In this document: positions 1 through 6,291 of the stretch, piece after piece
How the letters are laid out: each line of letters opens with the position of its first letter
Position numbering within the stretch: position 1 is the first letter of the stretch
Notes under the pieces: generated by a model
What the model saw: only the letters and a program-made list of their open reading frames with translations
Told to the model about the DNA's origin: nothing
Database searches by the model: none
Assembly: GCA_021200395.1 (NCBI GenBank)
Contig: JAJQGQ010000022.1
Coordinates: 1 to 8,762, forward strand
Direction of reading: 5' to 3'
DNA length: 8,762 nucleotides
Source: Erysipelotrichaceae bacterium
GTDB taxonomy: Bacteria > Bacillota_I > Bacilli_A > Erysipelotrichales > Coprobacillaceae
Program-made: the position numbers and the translations under genes

Positions 1-194
1 CGATATTGAATAATATCATTATAAGATATATTTTGATCATTCATTTCTAACATAAGTGAATGCATAGAACCATTCATCATATCTTCTAAACCAGAAGTAA
101 AATCTTTAGCATTAATAGTAGAATGAATTAATTGTTCATGAATTTCTTTGATAGTTGTTGAGTCTAAGCTTACAAATCCAATTTTCTTTTTCAT
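1..194 (-). CDS. Unidentified protein, N-terminal 64 residues, cut by the window edge
   Basis: An open frame starts at the ATG at 194-192 and runs leftward off the window without a stop. The start is well supported: a strong AAGGAGGAG lies at 210-202, so its GGAGG core (208-204) is 9 bases from the ATG, and the site overlaps the mgtA stop codon. The protein begins MKKKIGFVSLDST and continues as a mostly polar, probably helical stretch. There is no signal peptide and no membrane segment in the visible part. Residues 39-51 hold five methionines (M39, M40, M44, M48, M51). I do not recognise a family and propose no function. Its position 14 bases after mgtA on the same strand, with no terminator between, implies co-transcription. 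A link to magnesium homeostasis or to regulation of the pump is possible but is only inferred from context. Confidence 0.75.
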   Translation of the reverse strand, partial: MKKKIGFVSLDSTTIKEIHEQLIHSTINAKDFTSGLEDMMNGSMHSLMLEMNDQNISYNDIIQY

Positions 195-201
195 ATAAAC
201 T

Positions 202-210
202 CTCCTCCTT
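202..210 (-). promoter_or_regulatory. Shine-Dalgarno site of the gene downstream of mgtA, overlapping the mgtA stop
   Basis: Read on the minus strand, AAGGAGGAG begins within the TAA stop of mgtA (211-209) and precedes the ATG at 194. Its GGAGG core (208-204) leaves 9 bases to the ATG. The overlap of a stop with a near-consensus ribosome binding site supports translation of both genes from one mRNA and fixes the start of the downstream frame. Confidence 0.8.
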
Positions 211-2842
211 AAAGTAATTCGTGATATTTATGAATATACCATGATTTTGATAATGTGACCGTTAATAAATATAATATAACAATTATAATAAGAAAAGTAA
301 AATAAGATAAAGGCATAGCAGTTAGACCTAATAAATGACCAACATTTGTAAAAGTAAGAATAGTATAAAATAATATACCAATAGTTGTTACTATAATTAC
401 AGGATTAGATGGCTTACTTTCAATAAATGGTATTTTTTGTGTCCTTAGTAAATGAAGAATTAGTATTTGGGACCACATAGATTCTAAAAACCATCCTGTT
501 TGAAATAGTGATATAAAATAAGTTTGTGTTTGTATATCAATAGCATGATAATGACCACCACAAATCATTGGGCAAAATATAAAATAAAGAAATAAGAATG
601 TTATTATATCAAATAATGAACTAATTGGCCCAAAGAATCTCATGAATTGTCCTAAATGACGATCACCCCATTCTAATGGATCATTGAGTAATTCTTTATC
701 AACATGATCCCATGGCAGTATTAAACATAAGGCATCATATAATAAATTTAAGAGTAGTAGTTGTATAGCTGTCATTGGTAAGAATGGTAAAAATATACTT
801 GCTAGAACAATGGAAAAAATATTACCAAAATTGGATGATGCTGTTATCTTGATGTATTTTGACATATTTGAAAAAGCTTTTCTACCTTCAATAATACCTT
901 CTTCTAATACATTTAAATCTTTTCTTAATAAAATAACATCAGCACTTTCTCTAATAGCATCAACAGCACTATCTACAGATATACCAACATCTGCTTTTAA
1001 AGTTGATGGTAAATCATTCATGCCATCGCCTAAATAGCCAACTGTATGGCCATTTGTTTTTAATATTTGAATAACGAATTCTTTTTGTTTTGGGGATAAT
1101 TCTACAAATACATGTGTATTTTCAATAGTCGTTAAGTAATTATCAGAATTTAATTGATCTAATTGTGCTCCTGTTAATACATGTTGTGTATCGATATTGA
1201 GTCTTTGACAAATAGACAATGTGACATTTTTTTGATCACCTGTTAATACACGAATATTAACATGCATTTGTTGAAGTTTTTCAATAGCTTGACTTGCAGT
1301 TTGTTTAGGAGCATCAAAGAATACTATATAACCTAATAATATAAGATCATTTTCATCTTCTTTTTGAATGATTTGTTTTTCTAATGGTTTATAAGCAATG
1401 GCTATGACTTTCATACCATCTTCTAACATTTCATCTACAATATTGTGAACATTTATATATATATTATCTGTTATAGGTATTTGTTGATGATTATATTCTA
1501 TATAAGTACAATGTTGACAGATTTCATCAATGCTGCCTTTGGATATGAGTAATGTTTGGTGATTATTTTGAATGAGTAAAGATGCAAATTTTCTTTCATA
1601 ATCAAAAGGTAATTCATCTAATTTTGTGTAAGATGATGATAATGTATGAAGATATTCTTTCATATTATTCATTTCTTGACATTTAAGAATAGCTTTATCA
1701 ATATGATTGTTGACGCCTGTATGAAAATAACTATTTAAATATGCATAAGATAATACTTTTTGACTTTCATTACCTAATATATCTAAATAATATTCTAATG
1801 TTAGTTGATTTTGAGTTAATGTACCTGTTTTATCTACACACAATACATCCATACTACCAAAGCCTTGCATGGCATTGATATTTTTGACAATGGTTTCCTT
1901 TTGTTGCATGGATGAAGAACCTTTGGCTAAACATGCATTAATAACCATTGGGAGCATTTCAGGCATTAAGCCTACTGCCACTGATAAAGCAAATAAAAAT
2001 GCTGATAAGAGATTTTCTTTCGTTAAAGCACAGGCAATAAAAACAATGGGAACTAACACAATCATAAAACGAACGAGTACTAATGATATTGCATGAGCTC
2101 CTTGATCAAAATAATTATCTTCTTTATAATCATTTTGATTGATACTACCATATACACTATCTTTACCAACAGCTAATACAACGCCTTCACCTTTACCTCC
2201 AATAATAGTTGATCCCATAAAAACAATATTACTATATTGATTAAATGAATGAATATTTTGAATGAGTATTGTTTCTTTATTTTTTTCTACTATTGTACTT
2301 TCACCTGTTAACATAGCTTGAGAAACAAATAAATCATTAGCTTTAGTAATTCTTATATCTGCAGGAACATTATCTCCAGCATAAAAACGAATATAATCGC
2401 CAACGACTATTTCATTAGATAATAATTCTTGCCATTTTCCATCACGTTTAACACTGACAGTTGTTTGAATCATATGTGTTAATTTATCCATCACTTTTTT
2501 TGCTTGTGTTTCTTGTATATAACGAATTATACCACTAAGAATAAGCATTGTTGTTATAATGATGAAAGTTGTCATATTACGGCTATAATTTGATGATAAT
2601 AAGACATCTGTAATAAATGATACTATAGCTAATATAAATAATATAATAGAAAATGGATTAACAAATGCATGTTTTAAACGATATCTTAGTTTATCATTTT
2701 TTTGTATAATAATTTCATTACTGCCATATTTTTTTCTGCTTTTTTCTACTTTTTTTTGATGATATCCTTCATCATTTATATGAAAATCATGAAATAATGT
2801 ATCAATACTTTGATGAGCATACTTATTTATACGTTGATTCAT
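209..2842 (-). CDS. mgtA: Magnesium-importing P-type ATPase MgtA (P3B type)
   Basis: This is an integral membrane pump that uses ATP to bring Mg2+ into the cytoplasm; 877 residues is close to the roughly 900 of the E. coli enzyme. Numbering is from the ATG at 2842. Visible motifs are the actuator TGES (179-182), the phosphorylation loop DKTGTLT with Asp337, the nucleotide-binding KGS (435-437), TGD (534-536) and the hinge GDGMND (605-610). MgtA-type transport-site segments are VGLMPEMLP in TM4 (290-298), SSNFGN in TM5 (669-674) and NLLYD in TM6 (Asp703), followed by LPWD. The C-terminal LRTQKIPFI is also typical of MgtA. Ten hydrophobic helices can be placed: two early, two before the P-domain and six at the end. 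An in-frame GTG at 2851 would add three residues, but it lies inside the apparent ribosome binding site, so ATG 2842 is preferred. It heads an operon with the partial gene downstream. No Mg2+ riboswitch leader is visible. Confidence 0.96.
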   Translation of the reverse strand: MNQRINKYAHQSIDTLFHDFHINDEGYHQKKVEKSRKKYGSNEIIIQKNDKLRYRLKHAFVNPFSIILFILAIVSFITDVLLSSNYSRNMTTFIIITTMLILSGIIRYIQETQAKKVMDKLTHMIQTTVSVKRDGKWQELLSNEIVVGDYIRFYAGDNVPADIRITKANDLFVSQAMLTGESTIVEKNKETILIQNIHSFNQYSNIVFMGSTIIGGKGEGVVLAVGKDSVYGSINQNDYKEDNYFDQGAHAISLVLVRFMIVLVPIVFIACALTKENLLSAFLFALSVAVGLMPEMLPMVINACLAKGSSSMQQKETIVKNINAMQGFGSMDVLCVDKTGTLTQNQLTLEYYLDILGNESQKVLSYAYLNSYFHTGVNNHIDKAILKCQEMNNMKEYLHTLSSSYTKLDELPFDYERKFASLLIQNNHQTLLISKGSIDEICQHCTYIEYNHQQIPITDNIYINVHNIVDEMLEDGMKVIAIAYKPLEKQIIQKEDENDLILLGYIVFFDAPKQTASQAIEKLQQMHVNIRVLTGDQKNVTLSICQRLNIDTQHVLTGAQLDQLNSDNYLTTIENTHVFVELSPKQKEFVIQILKTNGHTVGYLGDGMNDLPSTLKADVGISVDSAVDAIRESADVILLRKDLNVLEEGIIEGRKAFSNMSKYIKITASSNFGNIFSIVLASIFLPFLPMTAIQLLLLNLLYDALCLILPWDHVDKELLNDPLEWGDRHLGQFMRFFGPISSLFDIITFLFLYFIFCPMICGGHYHAIDIQTQTYFISLFQTGWFLESMWSQILILHLLRTQKIPFIESKPSNPVIIVTTIGILFYTILTFTNVGHLLGLTAMPLSYFTFLIIIVILYLLTVTLSKSWYIHKYHELL

Positions 2843-2848
2843 AGTGTT

Positions 2849-2857
2849 CACCTCTTT
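2849..2857 (-). promoter_or_regulatory. Shine-Dalgarno site that decides the mgtA start
   Basis: The minus strand reads AAGAGGTG just upstream of the ATG at 2842, ending 6 bases before it. This is good spacing for the ATG. The GTG at 2851-2849 is part of this site and has no separate purine-rich sequence at proper distance, so it is unlikely to be the start. Confidence 0.65.
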
Positions 2858-2862
2858 GCTGT

Positions 2863-2871
2863 ATTATAACA
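2863..2871 (-). promoter_or_regulatory. Extended -10 promoter of mgtA
   Basis: The minus strand carries TGTTATAAT: a perfect TATAAT (2868-2863) preceded by the TGn extension. No good -35 hexamer is seen at 16-18 bp; the best is a poor TTTTAA at 2890-2885. Extended -10 promoters often tolerate a weak -35, and activator-dependent ones do too. The expected start point near 2856 gives a leader of only about 14 bases, which places the ribosome binding site almost at the 5' end of the mRNA. Confidence 0.6.
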
Positions 2872-2878
2872 TGTTATA
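2865..2878. promoter_or_regulatory. Perfect 14-bp palindrome over the mgtA -10 box, possible operator
   Basis: TATAACATGTTATA reads identically on both strands and covers most of the mgtA extended -10 element. A dimeric repressor bound here would block RNA polymerase. The palindrome also creates a weaker TGTTATATG on the plus strand (2872-2880), so it may simply reflect two opposed -10 elements. No known regulator consensus is recognised. Confidence 0.4.
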
Positions 2879-2890
2879 TGTGATTTAAAA

Positions 2891-2909
2891 TCTTGCTTTT
2901 TTCTTGCTT
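2891..2909. repeat. Two direct copies of an 8-mer, 11 bp apart, upstream of mgtA
   Basis: TCTTGCTT occurs at 2891-2898 and again at 2902-2909 on the plus strand, which is AAGCAAGA twice when read toward mgtA. The start-to-start distance is 11 bp, about one helical turn. From a presumed mgtA start at 2856 the copies cover about -35 to -42 and -46 to -53. Tandem sites with this period are typical of OmpR/PhoB-family response regulators; assignment to such a regulator here is inference. Confidence 0.4.
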
Positions 2910-2920
2910 GTTTTAAAATT

Positions 2921-2937
2921 AAGCCAAATTTTGGCTT
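2921..2937. repeat. 17-bp inverted repeat in the mgtA-yaaA intergenic region
   Basis: AAGCCAAATTTTGGCTT has two perfect 8-bp arms around a single central base. As RNA it would form a 7-bp stem with a 3-base loop on either strand. There is no T-run directly after it rightward and only AATTTT leftward, so it is not a convincing terminator. It may be a protein-binding site between the two divergent promoters. Confidence 0.4.
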
Positions 2938-2942
2938 CTGTG

Positions 2943-2994
2943 GGCATTTGTGCTAAAAATGAGTTGGGTATCGTTTTTAGTATAAATGCCTTTT
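2943..2994 (+). terminator. Long plus-strand stem-loop followed by TTTT; terminator-like, role uncertain
   Basis: Bases 2943-2962 pair with 2971-2990 to make a continuous 20-bp stem closing an 8-base loop (2963-2970), followed by TTTT at 2991-2994. Seventeen pairs are Watson-Crick and three are G-U (2950/2983, 2952/2981, 2960/2973). On the minus-strand RNA those three become A-C mismatches, so the structure fits a rightward transcript. There is no plus-strand gene upstream that it could terminate, and it lies before the yaaA -10 box, so it is not in the mRNA made from that promoter. It could end a short unannotated RNA, stop antisense transcription, or be the remnant of an older upstream gene. 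Confidence 0.5.
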
Positions 2995-3018
2995 AAACTA
3001 TCATTTTTAATCAATTTG

Positions 3019-3027
3019 TGATATAAT
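3019..3027 (+). promoter_or_regulatory. Extended -10 promoter of the yaaA-recF-gyrB-gyrA operon
   Basis: TGATATAAT contains a perfect TATAAT (3022-3027) with the TGn extension. The -35 region is poor: CTATCA at 2998-3003 with 18-bp spacing matches three of six consensus bases. The expected start near 3034 gives a leader of about 20 bases containing the ribosome binding site. No other convincing promoter was seen ahead of recF, gyrB or gyrA, so this may drive all four genes. Confidence 0.6.
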
Positions 3028-3040
3028 GGTTAAGGTTAAG

Positions 3041-3045
3041 AGGAG
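3041..3045 (+). promoter_or_regulatory. Shine-Dalgarno site that decides the yaaA start
   Basis: AGGAG lies 7 bases before the ATG at 3053. The in-frame ATG at 3026 overlaps the TATAAT box and has no ribosome binding site, so it is probably not transcribed and cannot be the start. Confidence 0.75.
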
Positions 3046-3052
3046 TGGTGAT

Positions 3053-3268
3053 ATGCAAGAATTAAATATTCAAACTGAATTTATTGTTTTAGGACAAGCA
3101 CTTAAATTGGCAGGACTTGTTGATAGTGGATCACTTGCTAAGATTGTGATTCAAAATGGCGAAGTTTTGGTTAATGGTGAAATCGAAACACGAAGAGGCA
3201 AGAAATTATACAATGGTGATCGTGTTTCATTTTTAGATAGAGAATTTATCATTAAAAATGAAGATTAA
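3053..3268 (+). CDS. yaaA: S4-domain RNA-binding protein YaaA (YlmH/RlbA-like small S4 protein)
   Basis: This small cytoplasmic protein of 71 residues has the same length as the B. subtilis YaaA encoded just before recF. It is essentially one S4 RNA-binding fold (about residues 11-60), with LGQALKLAGLVDSG (13-26), the NGEVLVNGE strand-turn (35-43) and RRGKKLYNGD (47-56), the last being the basic RNA-contact part. The exact role is not well settled; genetic work in Bacillus-type organisms points to ribosome assembly or translation. Starting at ATG 3053 is supported by AGGAG at 7 bases and by family length; the upstream ATG at 3026 falls in the promoter. The 3' end overlaps recF by 11 bases, implying translational coupling. 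It is the first gene of the operon. Confidence 0.92.
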   Translation: MQELNIQTEFIVLGQALKLAGLVDSGSLAKIVIQNGEVLVNGEIETRRGKKLYNGDRVSFLDREFIIKNED

Positions 3269-4355
3269 TCATATTGAATTAAAGAATTTTAGAAATTATC
3301 AACAATGTTCTATAGACTTTGATCCATATATTAATATTATTATTGGTAAAAATGCCCAAGGTAAAACAAATCTATTAGAAGCTATATATATATTATCAAT
3401 GTCTAGAAGTTTTAAAACTAAGGTTATTGATGAAATGATATATTTTGATGAAGACTTTACAAAACTTCAAGGTTTTGTAGAAAGTAATCATCAAAATATA
3501 GAATTAGAAATCATTCTATCTAAATTAGGTAAGAAAGCTTTAATCAATCATAAAGAAATAAAAAAAAGCAGTGATTATGTAGGTTATTTAAATGTTGTAT
3601 TATTTATTCCAGAGGATTTAATGTTGATAAAAGGAAGTCCAAAGCTAAGAAGAAAACTTATGGATGACGAAATAGCTAAAATATCACCTATCTATATGTA
3701 TAATTTGAATAATTATCATAAACTTCTTAAAGAAAGAAATAAATACTTAAAATTATTAAATGAAAAACATCAATCCAAAGATGAATATTTAGAAGTATTA
3801 TCCGAACAAATGGCTCATATTCAAGTGGATCTCATGAAAAAAAGATATGAATTTATATCATTATTAAATGACATATCTAAAACAATGTATGATTATATTG
3901 CCTTGCATCATGAAACATTATCTTTAGAATATAAAACATATTATAAAGAAATGACTTATGAAAGTATTATGAATCAATATGAAAAAGATTATCAAAAAGA
4001 TATCTTATTTAAATCAACGAGTCATGGTATTCATAAAGATGATATTATTATGAAACTTGATGATAAAGATGCGAGTATTTATGCTTCTCAAGGTCAACAA
4101 CGTTCTATAGTATTAGCTATTAAAATAGGATTATTAGAACTTATAAAAAAGGAAATAGGGGAATATCCGGTATTATTATTAGATGATGTATTGAGTGAAT
4201 TAGATGATGTTAGGAAAACTAAATTGTTAAATCTCATTCAAGGTAAGGTTCAGACATTTTTAACTTCAACCAATATAGATGGTATTCATCATAATGTGAT
4301 TAATGAAGCTAAAAAGATTGAAATAGAAAATGGTTGTGTGAAAGGAGTATTATAA
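3258..4355 (+). CDS. recF: DNA replication and repair ATPase RecF
   Basis: RecF is an SMC-like ABC ATPase that binds gapped DNA and, with RecO and RecR, helps load RecA at stalled forks and single-strand gaps. The 365 residues match the usual length. The start is FRNY-containing (MKINHIELKNFRNY), typical of RecF. Walker A is GKNAQGKT (30-37), the ABC signature is SQGQQR (277-282), and Walker B with D-loop is LLLDDVLSELD (306-316). A middle helical arm spans about 150-250. The usual GPHRDD motif reads GIHKDD (257-262), a conservative variant. The start overlaps yaaA by 11 bases in another frame and has no strong ribosome binding site of its own, so reinitiation or coupling from yaaA is likely. 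The stop TAA is followed directly by the gyrB start in the same frame. Confidence 0.96.
   Translation: MKINHIELKNFRNYQQCSIDFDPYINIIIGKNAQGKTNLLEAIYILSMSRSFKTKVIDEMIYFDEDFTKLQGFVESNHQNIELEIILSKLGKKALINHKEIKKSSDYVGYLNVVLFIPEDLMLIKGSPKLRRKLMDDEIAKISPIYMYNLNNYHKLLKERNKYLKLLNEKHQSKDEYLEVLSEQMAHIQVDLMKKRYEFISLLNDISKTMYDYIALHHETLSLEYKTYYKEMTYESIMNQYEKDYQKDILFKSTSHGIHKDDIIMKLDDKDASIYASQGQQRSIVLAIKIGLLELIKKEIGEYPVLLLDDVLSELDDVRKTKLLNLIQGKVQTFLTSTNIDGIHHNVINEAKKIEIENGCVKGVL
4341..4347 (+). promoter_or_regulatory. Shine-Dalgarno site that fixes the GTG start of gyrB
   Basis: AAAGGAG lies inside the end of recF, 8 bases before the GTG at 4356. It is the strongest purine-rich site in this junction and supports initiation at GTG immediately after the recF stop. 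Confidence 0.8.
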
Positions 4356-6281
4356 GTGGAAGAAATAGAAAAAGTTCAACATAGTTATAATGATGATGAT
4401 ATTCAGGTTTTAGAAGGACTAGAGGCAGTTCGAAAAAGACCTGGTATGTATATTGGGACAACTTCGGCAAGAGGATTGCATCATTTGGTTTGGGAAATTG
4501 TGGATAATTCTATTGATGAAGCTTTAGCAGGTTATTGTAGTGTTATTAAAGTTATCTTAGAAAAGGATGATGTTGTTAAGGTTATAGATAATGGACGTGG
4601 TATGCCTACTGGTATTCATCCTAAGACTGGTAAAAGTACAATTGAAACCATTTTTACTGTATTACATGCTGGTGGTAAGTTTGGTGGAGGTGGATATAAA
4701 GTATCTGGTGGTCTCCATGGTGTTGGTGCTAGTGTTGTTAATGCATTAAGTGAATGGTTAGAGGTTGAAGTACATAGAGATGGTCATATTTATTATCAAA
4801 AGTTTGAAAATGGTGGACATGCAGTTGGTGAACTTCAAACTATTGGTGATTGTGATGATACTGGTACTACAGTTAGATTTAAAGCTGATCCGTTGATTTT
4901 TACTGAAACTACGATTTATGATTATGATACTTTAAAACAAAGAATTAGAGAATTAGCTTTTTTGAATAAAGGTTTGAAGATTATATTAGAAGATCATCGT
5001 TTAGAAAGTGTTAAGTCTCATGAATATCACTATGAAGGTGGTATTAAGGAATATGTTGCTTATTTAAATAAAAATAAAACACCTATTCATGATGAAATTA
5101 TATATGTTGAAGATGCTATCGAAGATATTACTGTAGAAATGAGTATGCAATACAATGATGGTTTCCAGGAAAATATTTATTCTTTTTGTAATAATATTAA
5201 TACTCATGAAGGTGGAACGCATGAAGAAGGATTTAGAATGGCCCTTACAAGAGTTTTAAATAAATATGCTAAGAATGGTAATTTTATCAAGAAAGACGAT
5301 GAAGCTTTAACAGGTGATGATTGTCGTGAAGGTTTAACTGCCATTATTTCTGTCAAGCATCCTGATCCTCAATATGAAGGACAAACAAAAACCAAGTTAG
5401 GAAACTCTGAAGTAAGAAGAATTACTAATAAGGTTGTCAGTGATGCTTTAGAAAAATTTTTATTAGAAAATCCTAATACAGCACAAATCATTATTAATAA
5501 GGCAATACTTGCTTCACATGCAAGATTAGCGGCAAAAAAAGCTAGAGAAACAACAAGAAGAAAATCAGCTTTGGATTCTATTAATTTACCTGGTAAATTA
5601 GCAGATTGTCAATCTCGAGATCCAAGTGAATGTGAAGTATTTATAGTCGAGGGAGATTCTGCTGGTGGTAGTGCTAAAAGTGGTAGAGATCGAAGAACGC
5701 AAGCTATTTTACCTTTAAGAGGTAAGATATTAAATGTTGAAAAAGCTAGATTAGATCGTATTTTGTCAAATGAAGAAATTCGATCAATGATTACTGCATT
5801 TGGTACGGGTATTGGTGAAGAATTTGATATTACTAAGTTAAGATATCATAAGATTGTTATTATGACCGATGCTGATGTTGATGGTGGACATATTAGAATA
5901 TTGATGTTGACATTCTTGTATCGTTTTTTACGACCTTTAATTGAGCAAGGTTATGTTTATGCCGCACAACCTCCTCTTTATTTATTAAAACATGGTAAAG
6001 ATGAGTATTATTTGTATTCTGATGAAGAATTAGCTAAGAAACGTGATGAATTAGGACCAAATGCTAAATTTAGTTTACAAAGATATAAAGGTTTAGGAGA
6101 AATGAATGCTGATCAATTATGGGATACAACTATGAATCCTGAAAATAGAGTATTGTGGCAAATAGACTTAGATGATGCGATTCAAGCAGATACAATGTTT
6201 GATATGTTGATGGGTGAAAAAGTAGAACCTAGACGTGAATTTATACAGGAACATGCAACTGAAGCAGAGTTAGATTTATAG
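4356..6281 (+). CDS. gyrB: DNA gyrase subunit B
   Basis: GyrB is the ATPase subunit of the A2B2 enzyme that introduces negative supercoils. The 641 residues are close to B. subtilis GyrB. The GHKL ATPase domain has Glu47 (the catalytic base by alignment to E. coli Glu42) and Asn51 in EIVDNSIDEALAGY, DNGRGMP (78-84), the glycine-rich lid GGKFGGGGYKVSGGLHGVG (106-124), and the transducer QTK loop (343-345). The TOPRIM domain has EGDSAGG (432-438), PLRGK (453-457) and DADVDGG (505-511), supplying the metal-coordinating acidic residues. The C-terminal QRYKGLGEMN (575-584) is typical, and the protein lacks the large insert of the enterobacterial enzyme. It starts at GTG with AAAGGAG 8 bases upstream and abuts the recF stop with no gap. 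ParE is the main alternative, but the tail, length and neighbouring gyrA favour GyrB. Confidence 0.97.
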   Translation: MEEIEKVQHSYNDDDIQVLEGLEAVRKRPGMYIGTTSARGLHHLVWEIVDNSIDEALAGYCSVIKVILEKDDVVKVIDNGRGMPTGIHPKTGKSTIETIFTVLHAGGKFGGGGYKVSGGLHGVGASVVNALSEWLEVEVHRDGHIYYQKFENGGHAVGELQTIGDCDDTGTTVRFKADPLIFTETTIYDYDTLKQRIRELAFLNKGLKIILEDHRLESVKSHEYHYEGGIKEYVAYLNKNKTPIHDEIIYVEDAIEDITVEMSMQYNDGFQENIYSFCNNINTHEGGTHEEGFRMALTRVLNKYAKNGNFIKKDDEALTGDDCREGLTAIISVKHPDPQYEGQTKTKLGNSEVRRITNKVVSDALEKFLLENPNTAQIIINKAILASHARLAAKKARETTRRKSALDSINLPGKLADCQSRDPSECEVFIVEGDSAGGSAKSGRDRRTQAILPLRGKILNVEKARLDRILSNEEIRSMITAFGTGIGEEFDITKLRYHKIVIMTDADVDGGHIRILMLTFLYRFLRPLIEQGYVYAAQPPLYLLKHGKDEYYLYSDEELAKKRDELGPNAKFSLQRYKGLGEMNADQLWDTTMNPENRVLWQIDLDDAIQADTMFDMLMGEKVEPRREFIQEHATEAELDL

Positions 6282-6285
6282 GAGG
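6280..6285 (+). promoter_or_regulatory. Shine-Dalgarno site of gyrA overlapping the gyrB stop
   Basis: AGGAGG starts within the TAG stop of gyrB (6279-6281) and lies 6 bases before the gyrA ATG at 6292. The arrangement implies coupled translation, which would help balance the two gyrase subunits. Confidence 0.8.
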
Positions 6286-6291
6286 TAAGGC

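Noticed and set aside
524..530. GyrA residues 524-530 (gene bases 7861-7881) QNRGGRG as an aberrant GyrA box
   Set aside because: The Asn at position 2 is, to my knowledge, also present in staphylococcal GyrA, so it is a normal Gram-positive variant. The coordinates given here are protein residues.
810..1037. Plus-strand open frame of 75 codons inside mgtA
   Set aside because: It lies opposite the conserved P-domain and M5 region of mgtA, has no ribosome binding site, and its protein looks like an antisense reading.
1869..2096. Second plus-strand open frame of 75 codons inside mgtA
   Set aside because: Antisense shadow of the TM3-TM4 region of mgtA without any independent start signal.
209..2842. 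GC-skew switch that would place mgtA on the other replichore
   Set aside because: Hand counts over ten 60-base lines of mgtA gave a small and inconsistent skew, too noisy to decide; gyrB shows clear G excess but this is partly due to its glycine and valine codons.
2921..2937. Rho-independent terminator at the 17-bp dyad
   Set aside because: No T-run follows on the plus strand and only AATTTT on the minus strand, and no gene ends nearby; an operator is more likely.
2843..3052. Possible oriC between the divergent mgtA and yaaA operons
   Set aside because: Several TGTG-containing words occur, but none comes closer than three mismatches to the DnaA box TGTGGATAA, and there is no clustered AT-rich unwinding element with boxes.
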